Assembly (NCBI GenBank): GCA_007449985.2
Contig: VIIQ02000581.1
Location: 62,001-126,000 of the forward strand
From: Desmodesmus armatus
Lineage: Eukaryota > Chlorophyta > Chlorophyceae > Sphaeropleales > Scenedesmaceae
Length of the DNA stretch: 64,000 bases
Reading direction: 5' to 3'
Shown: in pieces, positions 21,901 through 34,545 of the stretch
Layout: each line of letters opens with the position of its first letter
How positions within the stretch are numbered: position 1 is the stretch's first letter
Made by a program: the position numbers and the translations under genes
The notes under the pieces: model-generated
The model's database searches: none
Told to the model about the DNA's origin: nothing
The model's input: the letters and a program-made list of their open reading frames with translations, nothing else

Positions 21901-23011
21901 CACCATGCGAGCCTCGCATGCGGCAGACCCCTGCCATACAGCCCGACATGTGCCAGGCTGCACGACGGGCAGTTGTAAGTCATCCCTCATTCAGTGCTCT
22001 GGTGTTGGCTGCAGGCGCTCCAAGAACGTCCCTCCCAATGAGAAGGCGCCCCGCAAGCTAGCTCCTGAAATCACAGCAGACGCACTGGAGGGTGACCCCG
22101 TGTCGTGCGAGGTGAGCTGCAGGATCATTGCCTGCGCACAGGTTTGAGTGCAATGCATCGGCACTGCAGTCATAACATATCCGTGGGGGTGTGGGTTGCC
22201 TTTGTGAGGTAGGCGCAGCTTGTAAGTACGCCTGCGCTGGGGTTGACCCAGGGTGTTGTGCTGACAGTAGGCGCTGGTTGATCCCTGCGTATGTCTGTTT
22301 TGCTCACGAACCGTCAAGACGTCTTCATGACCAACACTGGCGGCAATTTACCTGCTGGGCTGGGACATCATGTGAACAGCAACATGAGTAGCAGCTATGT
22401 CACTCAGCAGCGTTTGTGTTGGTGTTCATGTCTCCTGCGCAGGCAGTGGACATGTTCCTTGCCATCATTGGGGCCGAGGCGGGTGCGATGGCCCTGCGGT
22501 GCTTGGCGCGTGGCGGTGTGTTCATCGCAGGCGGCATCGTGCCGCGCCTGTTGGACCGAGTGACCAAGACGGGCGTGCTGCGCGACGCGTTCATCAACCG
22601 CACAGCACGCGAGCGCTTCCAGTACCTACTGCGGTCCATGCCGCTGTATGTGGTCACAAACACACGCGTTGGCATCATCGGCAGCAGGTGGGTTGGAAGG
22701 GGTGCGCTGGGTGTGGGACAATGGTAACGGGTTGTCCTGTGGCAGCAATGTGGCACTGACGACTGTGCCTGTGGGAGTTCGCATGGCCGCAAGACCTGCA
22801 TGTGAATTTATATGTCACACGCATGCAGCGCCATTGCTGTGCTGACCGATGCCACTGGCAACAAGACAACAAACAAGCAACGAATGCTGTCTCGCCTGTT
22901 CAGTTGCTGAGGGGTCAGTATTGGATGTGTATGTCTGTGCTGGTGCTGCCCTGGTGCTGTTCCTGCAGAGAGTTTGCGCTGCGCCTAGTGGCGGAAGATG
23001 GAGGGCTGTGA
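18962..23011 (+). CDS. Glucokinase, plastid-targeted
   Basis: Glucokinase phosphorylates glucose to glucose-6-phosphate with ATP. Exons are 18962-19108, 19239-19403, 19965-20217, 21125-21180, 21405-21574, 22015-22111, 22443-22687 and 22969-23011. All intron phases agree and give 391 residues. The start at 18962 gives a 49-residue Arg/Ser/Ala-rich leader ending SVTVSAKAQEGK, typical of a plastid transit peptide. Key motifs are GDIGGTNARLGLW (ATP phosphate loop), VLNDFEAVGYGIPAL (catalytic Asp of the LND block), GPGTGLGAA (second phosphate loop) and FIAGGIVPRLL. It resembles the bacterial/cyanobacterial Glk family rather than animal hexokinases. The intron after exon 3 contains two extra copies of the exon 3 end. 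No frameshift is needed anywhere. Confidence 0.95.
20140..20740 (+). repeat. Threefold tandem unit: glucokinase exon 3 end plus intron start
   Basis: A unit of about 250 bp appears three times, with its exon part near 20140-20217, 20403-20470 and 20665-20730. Each contains the end of exon 3 (LND-following segment to KVVMGPG), the gtgag donor and, in copies 1 and 2, about 150 bp of similar intron. Copy 2 has a 2-bp insertion in the exon part, and copy 3 is more diverged. Only copy 1 joins in frame to both neighbours. Confidence 0.8.
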
Positions 23012-23261
23012 GGGGCAGGATCAGGTGCTGAGCAGCGATGGCAGCAGTGTGCAGGACGCCCTCCCTTGCTTTGGGGCCATGCAGCAGTCCAGCACAGCCG
23101 CAGCAATAGCGGCAGAGGCAGGCACATCTTGCGCAGGCTCAGCCTGAGAGGGGGTGATTGGGGAGTTGAGGGAAATCCACACCCTGCACCCACCAGCTGA
23201 GGGGCCAGCACCAGCACTGGCAACCGCAGCAGCAGCTTTGGCAGGTGCCTGCTCTGATTGC

Positions 23262-23266
23262 TGTAA
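23262..23266 (+). terminator. Possible TGTAA poly(A) signal of glucokinase
   Basis: TGTAA occurs about 250 bp after the glucokinase stop codon. The spacing resembles that behind DPH5. Confidence 0.35.
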
Positions 23267-24303
23267 ATGTCGGGATGTGCGTGGTGACCCCGTGTGTGTG
23301 TTTATCTGTTGTTTCATGCTTGAGCGTCATGGCTTTGCCAGACTGTGTGCACATGCATGCCGCTTGCAGCACCTACAAGCTTGTATGCTATTTGGAGTGC
23401 CAGCTGGGGTTACACTCATTGCGGATTGCATGGAGTGTGTCACCGTCCTGACCCTGTTGCACAGATAGCCTTCAAGTTTATGCACCATGAACCAGATAGC
23501 ACAAGGTCACACCTGCTAGTGCAGGCGGTGTTGTCATCTGTTACCAGGCTGGCATTCAGGCTGCTTGGGGCCGGCCGTATGATGAGGAGTGTAGCTGTTG
23601 TGTGAAGCAGATATGATGCGTGATTCCTCTCTGCCAGGTTGATTTCGTTCTGTGCTTAGCCTGTAACCTTCAGGTCAGCTCTTGCAGGGCACTTCTGTAG
23701 TACAGCAAGCTTGCAAGCTTGCGCAATTGCCACATCAGCAAGGACACTGCCGCTTGATCATGCAGCCGGGCCTCGCATACACCACACACCATTGTGAACA
23801 AGCAATGGGTTGCCATTCACGCCACTGGCAGCAGATTGGCAAGATTGCAACAAGTGGCCAAGAGGTCAGCTTTTGGTGCCGAGGTTTTGTAGACACACAA
23901 GTTGATGACACACATCAGCCCTGCCCGGCAGTGCCGGCTCTTCAAGATCACTGAGTCCTCAGCTCAACCGAGCAAATATCACAGCTACAATTGCCGGAAC
24001 GTGTTCCTTTTTGAGATCATCCTTTCCTGGCAGATCATTCAGTCTCCCGCCACTCTTCCGAAACGTGCTGCTGGGGCACAAACCAAACCGCATCTACCAC
24101 TACTAAAACCAAACGGGACGCAATCAACTTCTCCTTGTGTAACGTGCAGGAGCAAACATGTGAGGCCAACAGGGCTGGGGCAACCATCAGCAACTGCTGT
24201 GTTGAGTGATGTTTGAATGATGTTTTGAGCACCCATGCCTAGGGCACAACTTTCTCGCCAAGAAACAGAACATTGAATTGCTGCTGGTGGCGTGTGTTGC
24301 AGG

Positions 24304-27300
24304 ATGGCACTACCTTTGACGCAGCTGCCACCCAACTGCCTGCTGGAGGTCGTGCAGTGCTGTGCAGCAGACGACCTGCGCAGCGTGTTCAATGCAGCCA
24401 GGAGCCACTCTAGGCTGTACCAGGCAGCTGCGATGGCGCTGCGCAGCATCACAGCAGTAACTTACACACAAAAGCAGCTGGATGGTGTGCTGCAGTTCCT
24501 CAGCAAGCATGGCCACCATGTAGACAGTCTCTGCCTGAAGTGCAACGGTGGGGGCCTCAGCCTGTGCGAGCTGCCGTTGAACCTGCGGCTCAGCAGCTTG
24601 AAGCTCATCAGGTTCAGAAACGTGCAGCTGCAGCCAGCTGGCTGCTTCCAAGGCGTGCTGAGGTGGACCTGGGCATCATCACTGAAGCAGCTTCACCTAG
24701 AGGACTGCTGCGTCCATGCAGCTAAGGGGGCGGCAGCAGGATTGTTGCAGCTGCCTGCTGGGCTGCAGGCCCTGACCTTGACGCGGGTCAGGGCCTTTGG
24801 TTGGCGGCCCTTTCTGGGCTTCAACGAGCAGCTGCGGCTGCAGCAGCTCACCCACCTTCACCTCACTGGCAGTGCAGTTATGGACCCCAGCACGGCCAGG
24901 CGTGACCTGCGAAGCATGCTCAGCCTGCAGGTGTTGGTTGATGTGATTGGCATCGATGATTTCATGACCGCCAGCATGCTGTCAAGCATGCCAAACCTCA
25001 CGCACCTGCATTTGTCAGATTATGTGTTGGAGCCAGCTGTGCTGGCTGGCAAGACCAAGCTACTGCACCTGGACTTGTCCAGCTGCATGATCTCTGGTGG
25101 TGCAGCAGGGGAGGCACAGCTGCTGTCTGACCTGCAGCACCTGCAGCAGCTGACGTACCTCAACATGGCGCAGTGCTTGCAGGCTGTTGTGGAGGGCTAC
25201 AGCACCAGCACCCCTCCTGCAGCAGCCTACGCAGCGCTGACAGCCAGCAGCAAGCTCCAGGTGCTGATTGTCAGTAGGTGCAAACTGCCAACAGGTGCGT
25301 GGCAGCAGCTGTTCCCAGCTGGCGAGGAGCTGCCACATCTACAGACCCTGGACATCAGCTCAGTCACTCACCCGACAGGGGAGGTTGCGACAGTCCCTGA
25401 AGGCTGGCGCCTTGTCAGCGGCTGCCCCAGCCTGCAATGTCTGAAGATGGCGGGCTTGCGGTGCCCTGCAACGATGCTTGCCTTACTGGAGGGGCTGAGC
25501 CTGCACACATTGCACCTGGGTGCTCCTGGATGTGGTCATCTTGGATGTGGGTGCTCCTCCACGAACGGCCTGGACACAAGGGGGGTGAAGGCGATGTGCC
25601 AGCTGGCAGAGCTGCGGCAGCTGACTGTGGCTTGCCAACCTGGCGCGAAAGGGGCCCTGATGAACCTCACACAGCTGCAGCAGCTGACATCACTGACCTA
25701 TCGTGGTCCAGACGATGAGGCCGCCCTGGAGCTAGGAGCCTCGGATGCTTTTGCTCCTGTGATACATGAGAGCTTCATGTGCAAGGTGAGTGGAGGACTA
25801 CTCAGGCGCTTGAATTTCCACCTCCCATGTGACACATGCACACTGTGTGGCACAACAGCCATGTATCATATGCGTTTGAATGCGATTGATAGAAAATTGG
25901 CTGCGTGGAATTCACTGGCCCGCAAGAAGCTACTGTGGTAGTGTTGCCTGCCTGTTGCTTGTCAACTTCAATTTGGGTCTCGATGAGTATCTTAGGCACC
26001 CCAGGCTGGGTGCTTTTGCTGGCCTCACACTGTCGAAATCACCGACACCAAGCCTGCCACCAACAGCACATTCTTTGCTGCATGCAGCTCACTTCTCCGC
26101 ACTGCTTGTTTGTGTGTTCCTGGGTTGCTGTTGTACACATGTGGCTGGCAGGGCCCTGGAGACAAGCCCGTCTGGCGCCAACTGCTTCAGCGCCACGACA
26201 ACCTCACAGTCAAAAAGTACAAGTTGAAGGAGGAGGTTGAATTCATCCGCGCTTTGGCGAGATGCAGGGCTTGTACCGCGCGCGTTGCAACCCACTTTTT
26301 TTGGGACGACGGACACCACATCTGGGCGGCACACCCCTGCCAGGTCCATGGCCCACTCACAAGACTGCCTTTCACAGCATGTTGTACACACATGTACATG
26401 CGACCTGGAACCCAACATACCTGCTGCATCTCAGGAGTCCATGAGTGATTTTGGTAAGTCGGCAGCGGCCGCTGTATGGGTGCGAGGGTGTGGCGATTGA
26501 CAGAGAGGATACACTTCTGTACTTGAAAGACATGTCATGAACCATTGTCATGATCACGGATGGAAGACCCCATGTAAGTGCACCAGCAGGTATGATAGGG
26601 TTTTATTGATTTGTGTGTGTGGTGGTGTGTGGTGGTGGGGGGCATATGCGCAACGTAGCAGGCCATCCAGTAGAATGCATTCAAGCGGCCACTCCTTGCT
26701 GGGGGCTGATCAAGGCAGCTGCAGGAAAGCATGGGCATGGGTGAGCTGTGATGGCCGACATCTTCTACAGGATGCTTGAGGCCAGACGCCGGCCGGGGGG
26801 GGGGGGGGAGCTTGGGGCTGGTGCTGGCCGGGTTGATGCGGCACACAAAAAAGCAACATGTAATTAGACCCTTGGCATGGATAAGCAGGGCTGAAGTTTG
26901 AAAACAAGGTTTATCTGAAGCAGGAATAAGCTAGCAAAAGCTGACCTGAAGCAGCAATGACGCAAACACCAGTTGGGGGTATGCCAGACAACAAGGGTAC
27001 AGGTTCCGAAGCCGGCTGGCGGGGTGGTTAACAGGGGTGGGGGCCACACCCAGTGCTAGCCAGCTAATCCTCCAGAAAGCGTGCGTACGGTAGTTACCAC
27101 CGATGCTATCAGTGAACAAGCTAGGTTTAGGTGTAAGACACTGAGTGTACACATGTGTGTGCCCCCGGAAGGGGGTGCACGAGGGTACGGAATTGAAGAC
27201 ATGGTCTTTTGAGGCCTGATACTGCACCTTGTGCTCTGCTGTGCTGTCATGCTGCCCGCCCTTTCAGACCCCCCTTCTGCTGCAGAGATGAAGTTGCTTA

Positions 27301-27569
27301 TGTTGAGGCAACAAATGAGGCAATTCATTGCAGAAGTTGAAGGCTCAGTCGGGCACCCCCAGAAGAGAACTTCCCGCAGAGTCGACCTTGCAGGTGCCAT
27401 CATGTTCAGCAGCCATGAAAAGCGCATCATACTGCGCCAAGTCCGCCTGGAGCACAAGCGAAGGACAGATGCACATGCAACCACTGGACGACCACAGATG
27501 AAGCAAGCCTCCATGACCCCTGGGGTGCAAAGACACCTGGGGCTACGGTGGGGATGTGGCAACTGCTAG
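24304..27569 (+). CDS. F-box-like/leucine-rich-repeat protein, paralogue A
   Basis: Exon 24304-25785 encodes an F-box-like start (LPPNCLLEVVQCCAADDLRS) followed by many LRRs with the pattern LxxLxL (for example LTHLHLTGS, LTYLNMAQCL, LQTLDISS). Exon 2 starts at 26152 (GPGDKPVWRQLLQRH). A mini-exon at about 26435-26453 would join in phase to the last exon, 27286-27569. The 3' boundary of exon 2 is unresolved, because reading straight on meets TGA at 26446. Compared with paralogue B, the ATG of the upstream small exon has become TTG. Translation must therefore begin at 24304, a site where B has ATC. LRR proteins with an F-box usually select targets for ubiquitin ligases; that role is inference here. 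Confidence 0.7.
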
Positions 27570-28468
27570 GAGGCCACGCACGTCCCGCGCCATATGGGAG
27601 GACTCTTGGGCCAACTGAGCAGCAATAGCAGTGGCACGCAACAACAGCCATGGCACCTGTACATTTCTTTGGCACCTGGTGGCACCAATCATAGCACATG
27701 CATGCTGCAGCAGCAACCACGTACATGGACTCCGGATCATTCTGTAGCTCGATTTTTTAGTTTGATGCATGGAGTGGATAGGCCATGCGGACCCTGTGCC
27801 GCCATGCTGACCCTGTGGCGTACGACAGATCATGGTAGGGAGGCTTATCAGCGTTCATCCAGACCGCCAAGGTCACACTTGCAAATGCATGGGATGTTTG
27901 TGCCAGCTTGGCCATTTGTTACAAGGCAGTCCTTGCAGGCTGGCATCCAGGCTGCTTGGTGCCTGTCTCATGATGAGGATTGCTGCTTCTGTGTGAAGCA
28001 CGCATGCTCCTTGATTCTGTGCAGTCTTGGTGTCTTGTACTGAGCACAGCCTGTAAAAAGGTGACGAATGGGCCTCATTGGGAAACAGCAAGCAAAGATC
28101 ACGTGTTTTGGAACAGCAAGACTGCATGGACACTGCTCAAGCTGCAAGGGTATTGAAAGCTTCCAAGTCACACCTCAAAGCAAATAAAAAACAAAAACAA
28201 AGCACGGATTGCCCAGGATTTGATGCAGGATGTGTCAGTTGCAGGATGTGTCAACCTGAGACACAAGGCAGAGTCAGTGTCACTGACACACCTATTCGCT
28301 AATTCATAAGTATCGTAATGAGCGGTGAGGTCTCAACTTCAGTTGCTGACGTGTGTTCCTGTTTGAGAGCATTTCCTGCCAGATCAGTCTCCCGCCATTG
28401 TTTTCGAAACGGGATACCTGGGGCACATACCAACCCGGACATCATTTCAAGATTCAAACGCTTTCTCC

Positions 28469-30902
28469 ATGTCCAACGTGCAAGAACACTCAGGGTAAGG
28501 AGCTCAAGTGAACAGGGCGGGTGTTGCAAACCACTTGAGAGCAATTGCTGGGTGTATGTGTCCTGGAACACCCTTCCCTAGGGGCACAATCACACTCAGA
28601 CACCATGATCATTGAGTTCCATCTGCTGCTGGTGCTGCTTGCTGGTGTTGTAGGATCGCACCTGAGGCACCAGCACTGTCTTTGGAGCAGCTGCCTGAGC
28701 CCTGCCTGCTGGCTATTCTGCACTGCTGTGCAGCAGACGACCAGCGCAGCGTGTTCAGTGCAGCCAGGCTCCACTCTAGGCTGTACCAGGCAGCTGTGGT
28801 GGCGCTGCGCAGCATCACAGCAGTGATTTCCACACGGGAGCAGCTAAAGGGCGTGCGGCGGTACCTCCGCAAGCATGGCCATAACATAGACAGTCTTTAC
28901 CTGAAGTGTGACTGCCAGGACCTCAGCCTGTACGAGCTGCCGCTGAACCTGCAGCTTAGCAGCTTGAAGCTCATCGGATTCAGGGACGTGCAGCTGCAGC
29001 CAGCTGGTCGCTTCCAGGGCGTGCTGGGGGCCTCCGGGGCAGCATCATTGAAGCAGCTTCACCTAGAGGAATGCTGCATTCAAGCAGCTCAGGGTTATGG
29101 AGCAGCACTGTCGCAGCTGCCTGCTGGGCTGCAAGCCCTGACCTTGAGGCGGGTCACGGCGCTTGGTCGGCGGCCCCTGCTGGGCGCCGACGAGCTGCAG
29201 CGGCTGCAGCAGCTCACCCACCTTCACCTCACTGGCAGTGCAGTCCTGCCTCCCAGGCTCGACGTGCAGGAGTTGGTTGGTGTTATAGGACTGCATGCAG
29301 CAGGCGGCATCATGACCGCCAGCATGCTGTCAGGCATGCCAAACCTCACGCACCTGCATTTGTCAGAGTATGTGCTGGATCCAGCTGTGCTGGCTGGCAA
29401 GACCAACCTACTGCACCTGGACTTGTCCAGCTGCGTGATCGCTGGTGGTGCAGCAGGGGAGGCACAGCTGCTGTCGGACCTGCAGCACCTGCAGCAGCTG
29501 ACACACCTCAACATGGCGCAATGCTTGCAAGCTGCTGCAGAGGAAAACATCAACATCAACCCTCCTGCAGCAGCCTACGCAGCCCTGACAGCAAGCAGCC
29601 AGCTCCAGGTCCTGATCATCAGTGGGTGCACCCTGCCAACAGTTGTGTGGCAGCAGCTGTTCCCTGCTGGCAAGCAGCTGCCGCACTTGCGGACCCTGGA
29701 CATCAGCTCAGTCAAGCAGCCACGGTGGATGGTCCGGAATCCTCATGTCCCAGCTCCTGACAGCAGCAGCATGGTCAGTTGCTGCCCCAGGCTACAGTGT
29801 TTGGCTGTGAAGGGCTTGCAGTGCAGCCCAGAGTGGCTCGCCCCACTGCGGGGTCTCAGGCGCCTGCACAGAGTGTCCCTGGATGACATCACCCTCACAA
29901 TCAAGGTGAGCTCAGCACTGTTCAGTGGTTCAATTGCGCCCCTGTTTTTCCCCAGTTCATTGTCCCCATGCACATCGTCTGTTGCACCATGCATGTATGC
30001 AAATGCTGCAAGTCGTCCTGCACAATGCGCGTTGCCTATGACGTGTGTAAGTGGGCCTCGCCCAAAATGGGTGTGACAACCTGACAGGTGTTGACAGCAC
30101 TAGCCTAAGCTTTTTTGCGGCTCGCCATGTGCGTGCATGTAACTTTTCCCCAGCATCATCAACAGCCTGACACCAGGAGCATTTGCAACATGCACTGCAC
30201 AATGCAGGCTTTGCTGCTCACTTGTCGGCGTTTCATTACTTGTCTCTGCCTGGGTTGCTGCTGTGGCTGGCAGGGCCCTGGCGACAAGCCCGCCTGGCGC
30301 CGACTGCAGCGCCACGTCGAGATCCAAGCTGAAAGATACAAGAATGATGGACACAGCAGCCCTTTGGTCATGCTGATCAGACAAGTACGTCTTGGTAAGT
30401 CGGCAGCAGGGGGTGTGGAGTTGGCAGAGAGTACATTGTTGTCGGTATGCATGCGATTTGGATTTTCCTTTTCAAGTTTGTGTGTGCGGGGGGCCCCGGG
30501 GGGGGGGGGGTGTCCTGATGCGCAAGCTGTATGTGAGTGTCTGGGTGGAGGGGAGGGCACGAGGGTACGGAATAATGGTGGTTCTTGAGGCCTGTTGCCA
30601 GCCGTGTGCCTTCCTTACTGCTAATTGTGTCCTGCTATTCTGTGCTGTGCTGTCATGCCGCACGTGCTTCTGCCCCCTCCTTTGCTGAAGAACGATTGAG
30701 GTTGGAGGAGGGATACAATCTTGCAGAAGATCTGGGGACCAGCAGCCATCAAGAAGGCAAGACAACACGCCACATCCGCCTGGAGCAGAAGCACAGGAGG
30801 AATGGACAGCCAACCACTGCGCGACCACAGAAGAAGCAAGCCCCCGTGACCCCTAGGGTGCATAGGCACCTGGGGATACGGTGGGGACGTGGCGACCGCT
30901 AG
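28469..30902 (+). CDS. F-box-like/leucine-rich-repeat protein, paralogue B
   Basis: Predicted 536 residues from exons 28469-28494, 28654-29905, 30274-30394 and 30691-30902, all phases consistent. The first exon supplies MSNVQEHSG. The second has the F-box-like segment LPEPCLLAILHCCAADDQRS and about a dozen LRRs (for example LTHLHLTGS, LLHLDLSSCV, LRTLDISS). The last two exons encode a charged tail ending HLGIRWGRGDR that is conserved in paralogue A, which supports these small exons. It sits directly downstream of A in the same orientation, the product of a local tandem duplication. The precise target or partner cannot be inferred. Confidence 0.75.
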
Positions 30903-33900
30903 GAGGCCAGGCACGGTCGCCTCTTTCAGCACCACTGTGTGCTTCAAGTTGGCACTCATGCGCCACGCCCCCTCCTCTCTCTTTCTCTTTCTCTCTTCCC
31001 TTGGTTGGTTGATAGCTGCTGAGGCTGAGGCTGGCGGGCCCACTCAGAGAAGGGCAGCGGCACCAGTAACAGCCATGGCGTATGTACCTCTGTGTGTGTC
31101 TCAGGGGTGGCAGCAACAGCAGCAGCAGCGCGCGAAGGTCACGGCAGCAGCGGAGGTGGTGTTCTTGCTGGCAATAGACTGATTGCGTCATTGATGCACT
31201 ACATCAGGGCCCTGCTCTTGGTTATCTTGTGCGCCTTGTTGGGGCGAGCATTGTGCATTTTTTGACTGACGGTAGTGATGCATGGATGGCAGGTGGTGAC
31301 TGTTCGAGGGGCGAAATTGTTTGGGGCAGGGGGTACCTCCGACAGTAGTAGAGCCATGTGCAGCTCCAGTTGCTTTGGCAGTGGTGCCTGCTTTTGGGTA
31401 TCATCCTTATGCACACAGGCCCATGATGTGTTCTGGGAGCCTACTAGTAGTTGTATAGCGACACTCACCACAGCGGTTGCGTGCTGCTATTGGTGATGCT
31501 GTATCGCATAGGCACGTCAAACAATTAGAGATGTCCACTGGGCATGCCTGGCATGCATGTTGGCCTGTTGAAGAGCAGATTGCAATATTTGAAGTGCGGC
31601 TCTACTTTTGGTGCTTGCAGTGCATCTTGGGTGTCAACACAGAAGGTGTGTGACCCTGCTTGCATTGTATGTTGATACAAATATGTGTCTGATGTGTGAT
31701 TGTCTTGTAGTTGAGGAGTGCTTGCACTGCACTTCTGGGGGGCATACTATTAGTCTGCACCCCCCCATTTTGTCAGTCCTGTGTTGCGCAGCACCTGCTT
31801 GCCAATGATTGGTGTGTTTGCGCTCAGTGTCCCACCGTAGACAACGGTGCTGTGTGTTGCTTACTCTTTGTTTGTGGCTGTCTTGAGAGAGCCGCTGTTG
31901 TCTGCTCAACAATACTGACTCAGCTGGGGGGAGGCTTGCACCAGCAGGAGGCCAAGTGTGCTTGCAAGTCAGGCTGGGGCAAAGCTGTTTACATATGTGT
32001 GGTTGGTCGTTGTCAGGCAGTTGTACCTGTTGTATGCGCTTCAAGTGCAGTCAGTGTTGGGAAGGTCGGCACAACTGTGAAGCCAATGCGCACTGCATAC
32101 ATGCAACAGCTGTGGTAGCTGCAGTCAATTGGCTGCTTGTGCTAGTACATCAGCTTTTTCTGTGGTGCGTGCCTCACAGGTTGAGAGGGGAGGTGGTGAG
32201 GTTGCACTTTGCTGGTGCTATGGTGAGGAGGCACAGCCTCCTGCTGAGCAGCCGAATGGGTAGAGAACATGCGTGACCGTTTACTGAAGCTGTGGTGCAT
32301 GGTTGGCACAGGTTGAGAGGGGAAGGCTGCATGGATGAACAGGTATGGGAGGGAAGGGGTGCTGCTTAGTCATGCTCCGGTTTGCGCAACAGTTACAAGG
32401 TCTGGGTGTGTGCAGTTGTTCAGGTAGCAAAGAAAAGCAGGGCTGACTCTTGTTGCTGAGTTGTGTGTGGAAGCTGGGGTGTGGAGCGCGACTGTTGGCA
32501 TGCATGTAGAAGCCAACCTTGACGGTTGTGCAGCAACCTGGCAGCTGCTGTGCCGTCAGTCCCCATTGATCTTGTGTGTTGAGGTTGACATCGTCACTGG
32601 CCCCTTTTTACGTATGTATATTGTTGTAATAAGATCGCAGAGGCTGAAGCTGCCGTGTCTGCCAACGGAAAGAAGTAGTAATGCACTAGTGATGCATATG
32701 CATGTGCAGCATATGTATATGTTGCACTGTAGCTGCGCAGCTCTCAGCACTCATGACAGCCATTTATTCAACGTCCTTACTGTTGACCTGGTTGTGGACA
32801 TGCGTGACTGTCAAGTTGACTGGCCTGCGGAGATGTAATGTAAATTTCAATCACTGCTGAAGTTCTCTTGATGCTGAGGTCCTGCACCTAGCTGTGGGTG
32901 GGTGCATGTTCTTCTCCCTTGTACCGCCATGCTGATGCCAGCTATGCGTCACCCAATCAACAGATGTTACATCTCTTCATCCTATACAACATCCTCTCTA
33001 GCACATGTGATTGACACACACCCTGTCATCCCGGTCCTCATGCAGGTGACTGTACAAGCACCAGGTGCACTGACGAAAGAGGTGTGCTGCAGATGCCACC
33101 TTGTACGCCGCCAGGTGCACTGATATGTGCAGCCAACCCCCTGCCTTGCGTATGGAACACCACGATTGCGCGGTGTCACAGGGCAGAGCCACTGCATAAT
33201 GGCCCGAAGCACACACTCCAAAGGACCTCACTGGCACAAAGTACTTGCTGCCACAAGAATGCTGCAAGCACCACGAGGCACACAAACGTACAGGATACCA
33301 CGCGTGGGTGAGCAAGACACAATCTGCAGCAACAGTCCCGCAGTCTGCTGAGATGCTACAACAATAGCTTTGGTGGCTTGTGATACCATCCCACTGAACA
33401 TCGCCATGGGCGTGTGTGGTTGGACAACCACAAAACTCCGCAGACATGCAGCAAATACAACACTGAGCACAGTGATATAGCTTGAACGGTCCTTGCACAG
33501 GAGTTCCCGATGCATAGTACAGGTCAAGGTTGCCCTGCTGACACATCAAAAGTCAGGCAGGCTCCTCTGAGCAGCAGAGCTCACACACCACACCCAAACA
33601 GCGCACCCCACAGCCAAAAAATCAATGAACATACAGCTGCAGGCACCTGAGTGGATGAGTACACAGCAGGCTGCCTGCTGCATGCGCGTCCCAGTATATA
33701 CCACAGGGCACATTGCTGCTGCGCCCCAACTGAAGCCGCAACCCCAAGATCAGCGCACAGTGCCTGAGCACACATCCCCGTCCCAGCACCAACCTGCCCC
33801 AATCTCACGTTCCTGGCTGACCCTGTGTGCAGCAGTGCGCTGCATGAAGAGCCAAGGCCCAGCGAACAATGCCAAATACCAACAATACGCACACCACCCG

Positions 33901-34308
33901 TGTGCGACAACCTGTTGGTACTATGCGAGCATTTTGGTACAACACCTGCTGTCAGTCGTGTAAGGCTGGCTGCCTGCATAACCCCGAGAGCTTCTTGCAG
34001 CATCTGTCCCATGCAAGCAGCCAAGCCGAAAAACACACATGCTATATGGCAAGCATGGCGCAAGCGCGTCTAAACAAGTGGGCAACAACCCCAACCGATA
34101 GTAATGCAGGCAAAGGCCAAACATGTGTTGTGTGTGGCATGTCACAGGTGTGGCCGCACATGCGACTGCTAGTTACTAGGTAAAACAAGTCCCCAGTCCC
34201 ACATCAAGTCCGTACTGATCCCACCATCTCTTCCAAAACCACAGCTTCCAGCCCTGCTGCTGTGCCGGAGTCCTGCAGCTAATGCGTGATGCTCCTGGTG
34301 CTCAGTAG
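30903..34308. other. Long intergenic region without a recognised gene
   Basis: I found no conserved coding segment on either strand over about 3.4 kb. The stretch holds a pyrimidine-rich run near 30966-31010, one copy of the dispersed ~115-bp repeat (32621-32720), and two blocks sharing cacaggttgagagggga near 32177 and 32308. Short open frames here lack family similarity or matching splice phases. Confidence 0.4.
32621..32720 (+). repeat. Dispersed ~115-bp repeat, copy 2
   Basis: This copy shares the gatcgcagaggctgaag core and gccgtgtctgccaacg with copies at 7673-7790 and 57261-57375. It diverges after aagaagta, where a stop codon interrupts the frame that is open in the other copies. Confidence 0.6.
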
Positions 34309-34545
34309 CTACAGGCCGTCCTGGGAGTCAGTTGTGCTGACACTGCTGTCACTGTGTGTTTTGCGGTGGTAGGATGATGTGGTTGACGTGAAGTCAAGCA
34401 TTTCCACGGCCTGCAGAGAAACCTGCTTCTGCTGCTTGAGCTCAGCTGCCTTCTCCTTCCTGCGTGCAAACATGCCGCTGACGCCAGAGAACGGGGCCTT
34501 GAGTGCCCTCATGACTGCGGTTTGCTCCTGGTTGGTGGCGTCCAT
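34309..34545 (-). CDS. Small hypothetical protein or last exon
   Basis: A 78-codon open frame, starting MDATNQEQTAV and rich in Lys/Gln in the middle (RRKEKAAELKQQKQ), ends in a Ser/Thr-rich tail. The ATG lies just after an acceptor-like ctgcag, so this may be the last coding exon of a larger minus-strand gene or a gene with a 5' UTR intron. The composition looks protein-like and unlike the surrounding shadow frames. No family was recognised and no upstream exon could be joined in frame. Confidence 0.4.
   Translation of the reverse strand: MDATNQEQTAVMRALKAPFSGVSGMFARRKEKAAELKQQKQVSLQAVEMLDFTSTTSSYHRKTHSDSSVSTTDSQDGL

Larger units (their letters stand above)
23490..30902 (+). repeat. Tandem duplication of an LRR gene unit
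   Basis: Two units in direct order share upstream sequence, exon structure and exon content. Shared upstream blocks include a segment with ggctggcattcaggctgctt near 23548 and its counterpart near 27933. A second shared block, containing agtctcccgcca, lies near 24040 and 28388. Exons then match one by one through the 3' end (stops at 27567 and 30900). The units run about 23490-27570 and 27850-30902. Confidence 0.75.
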
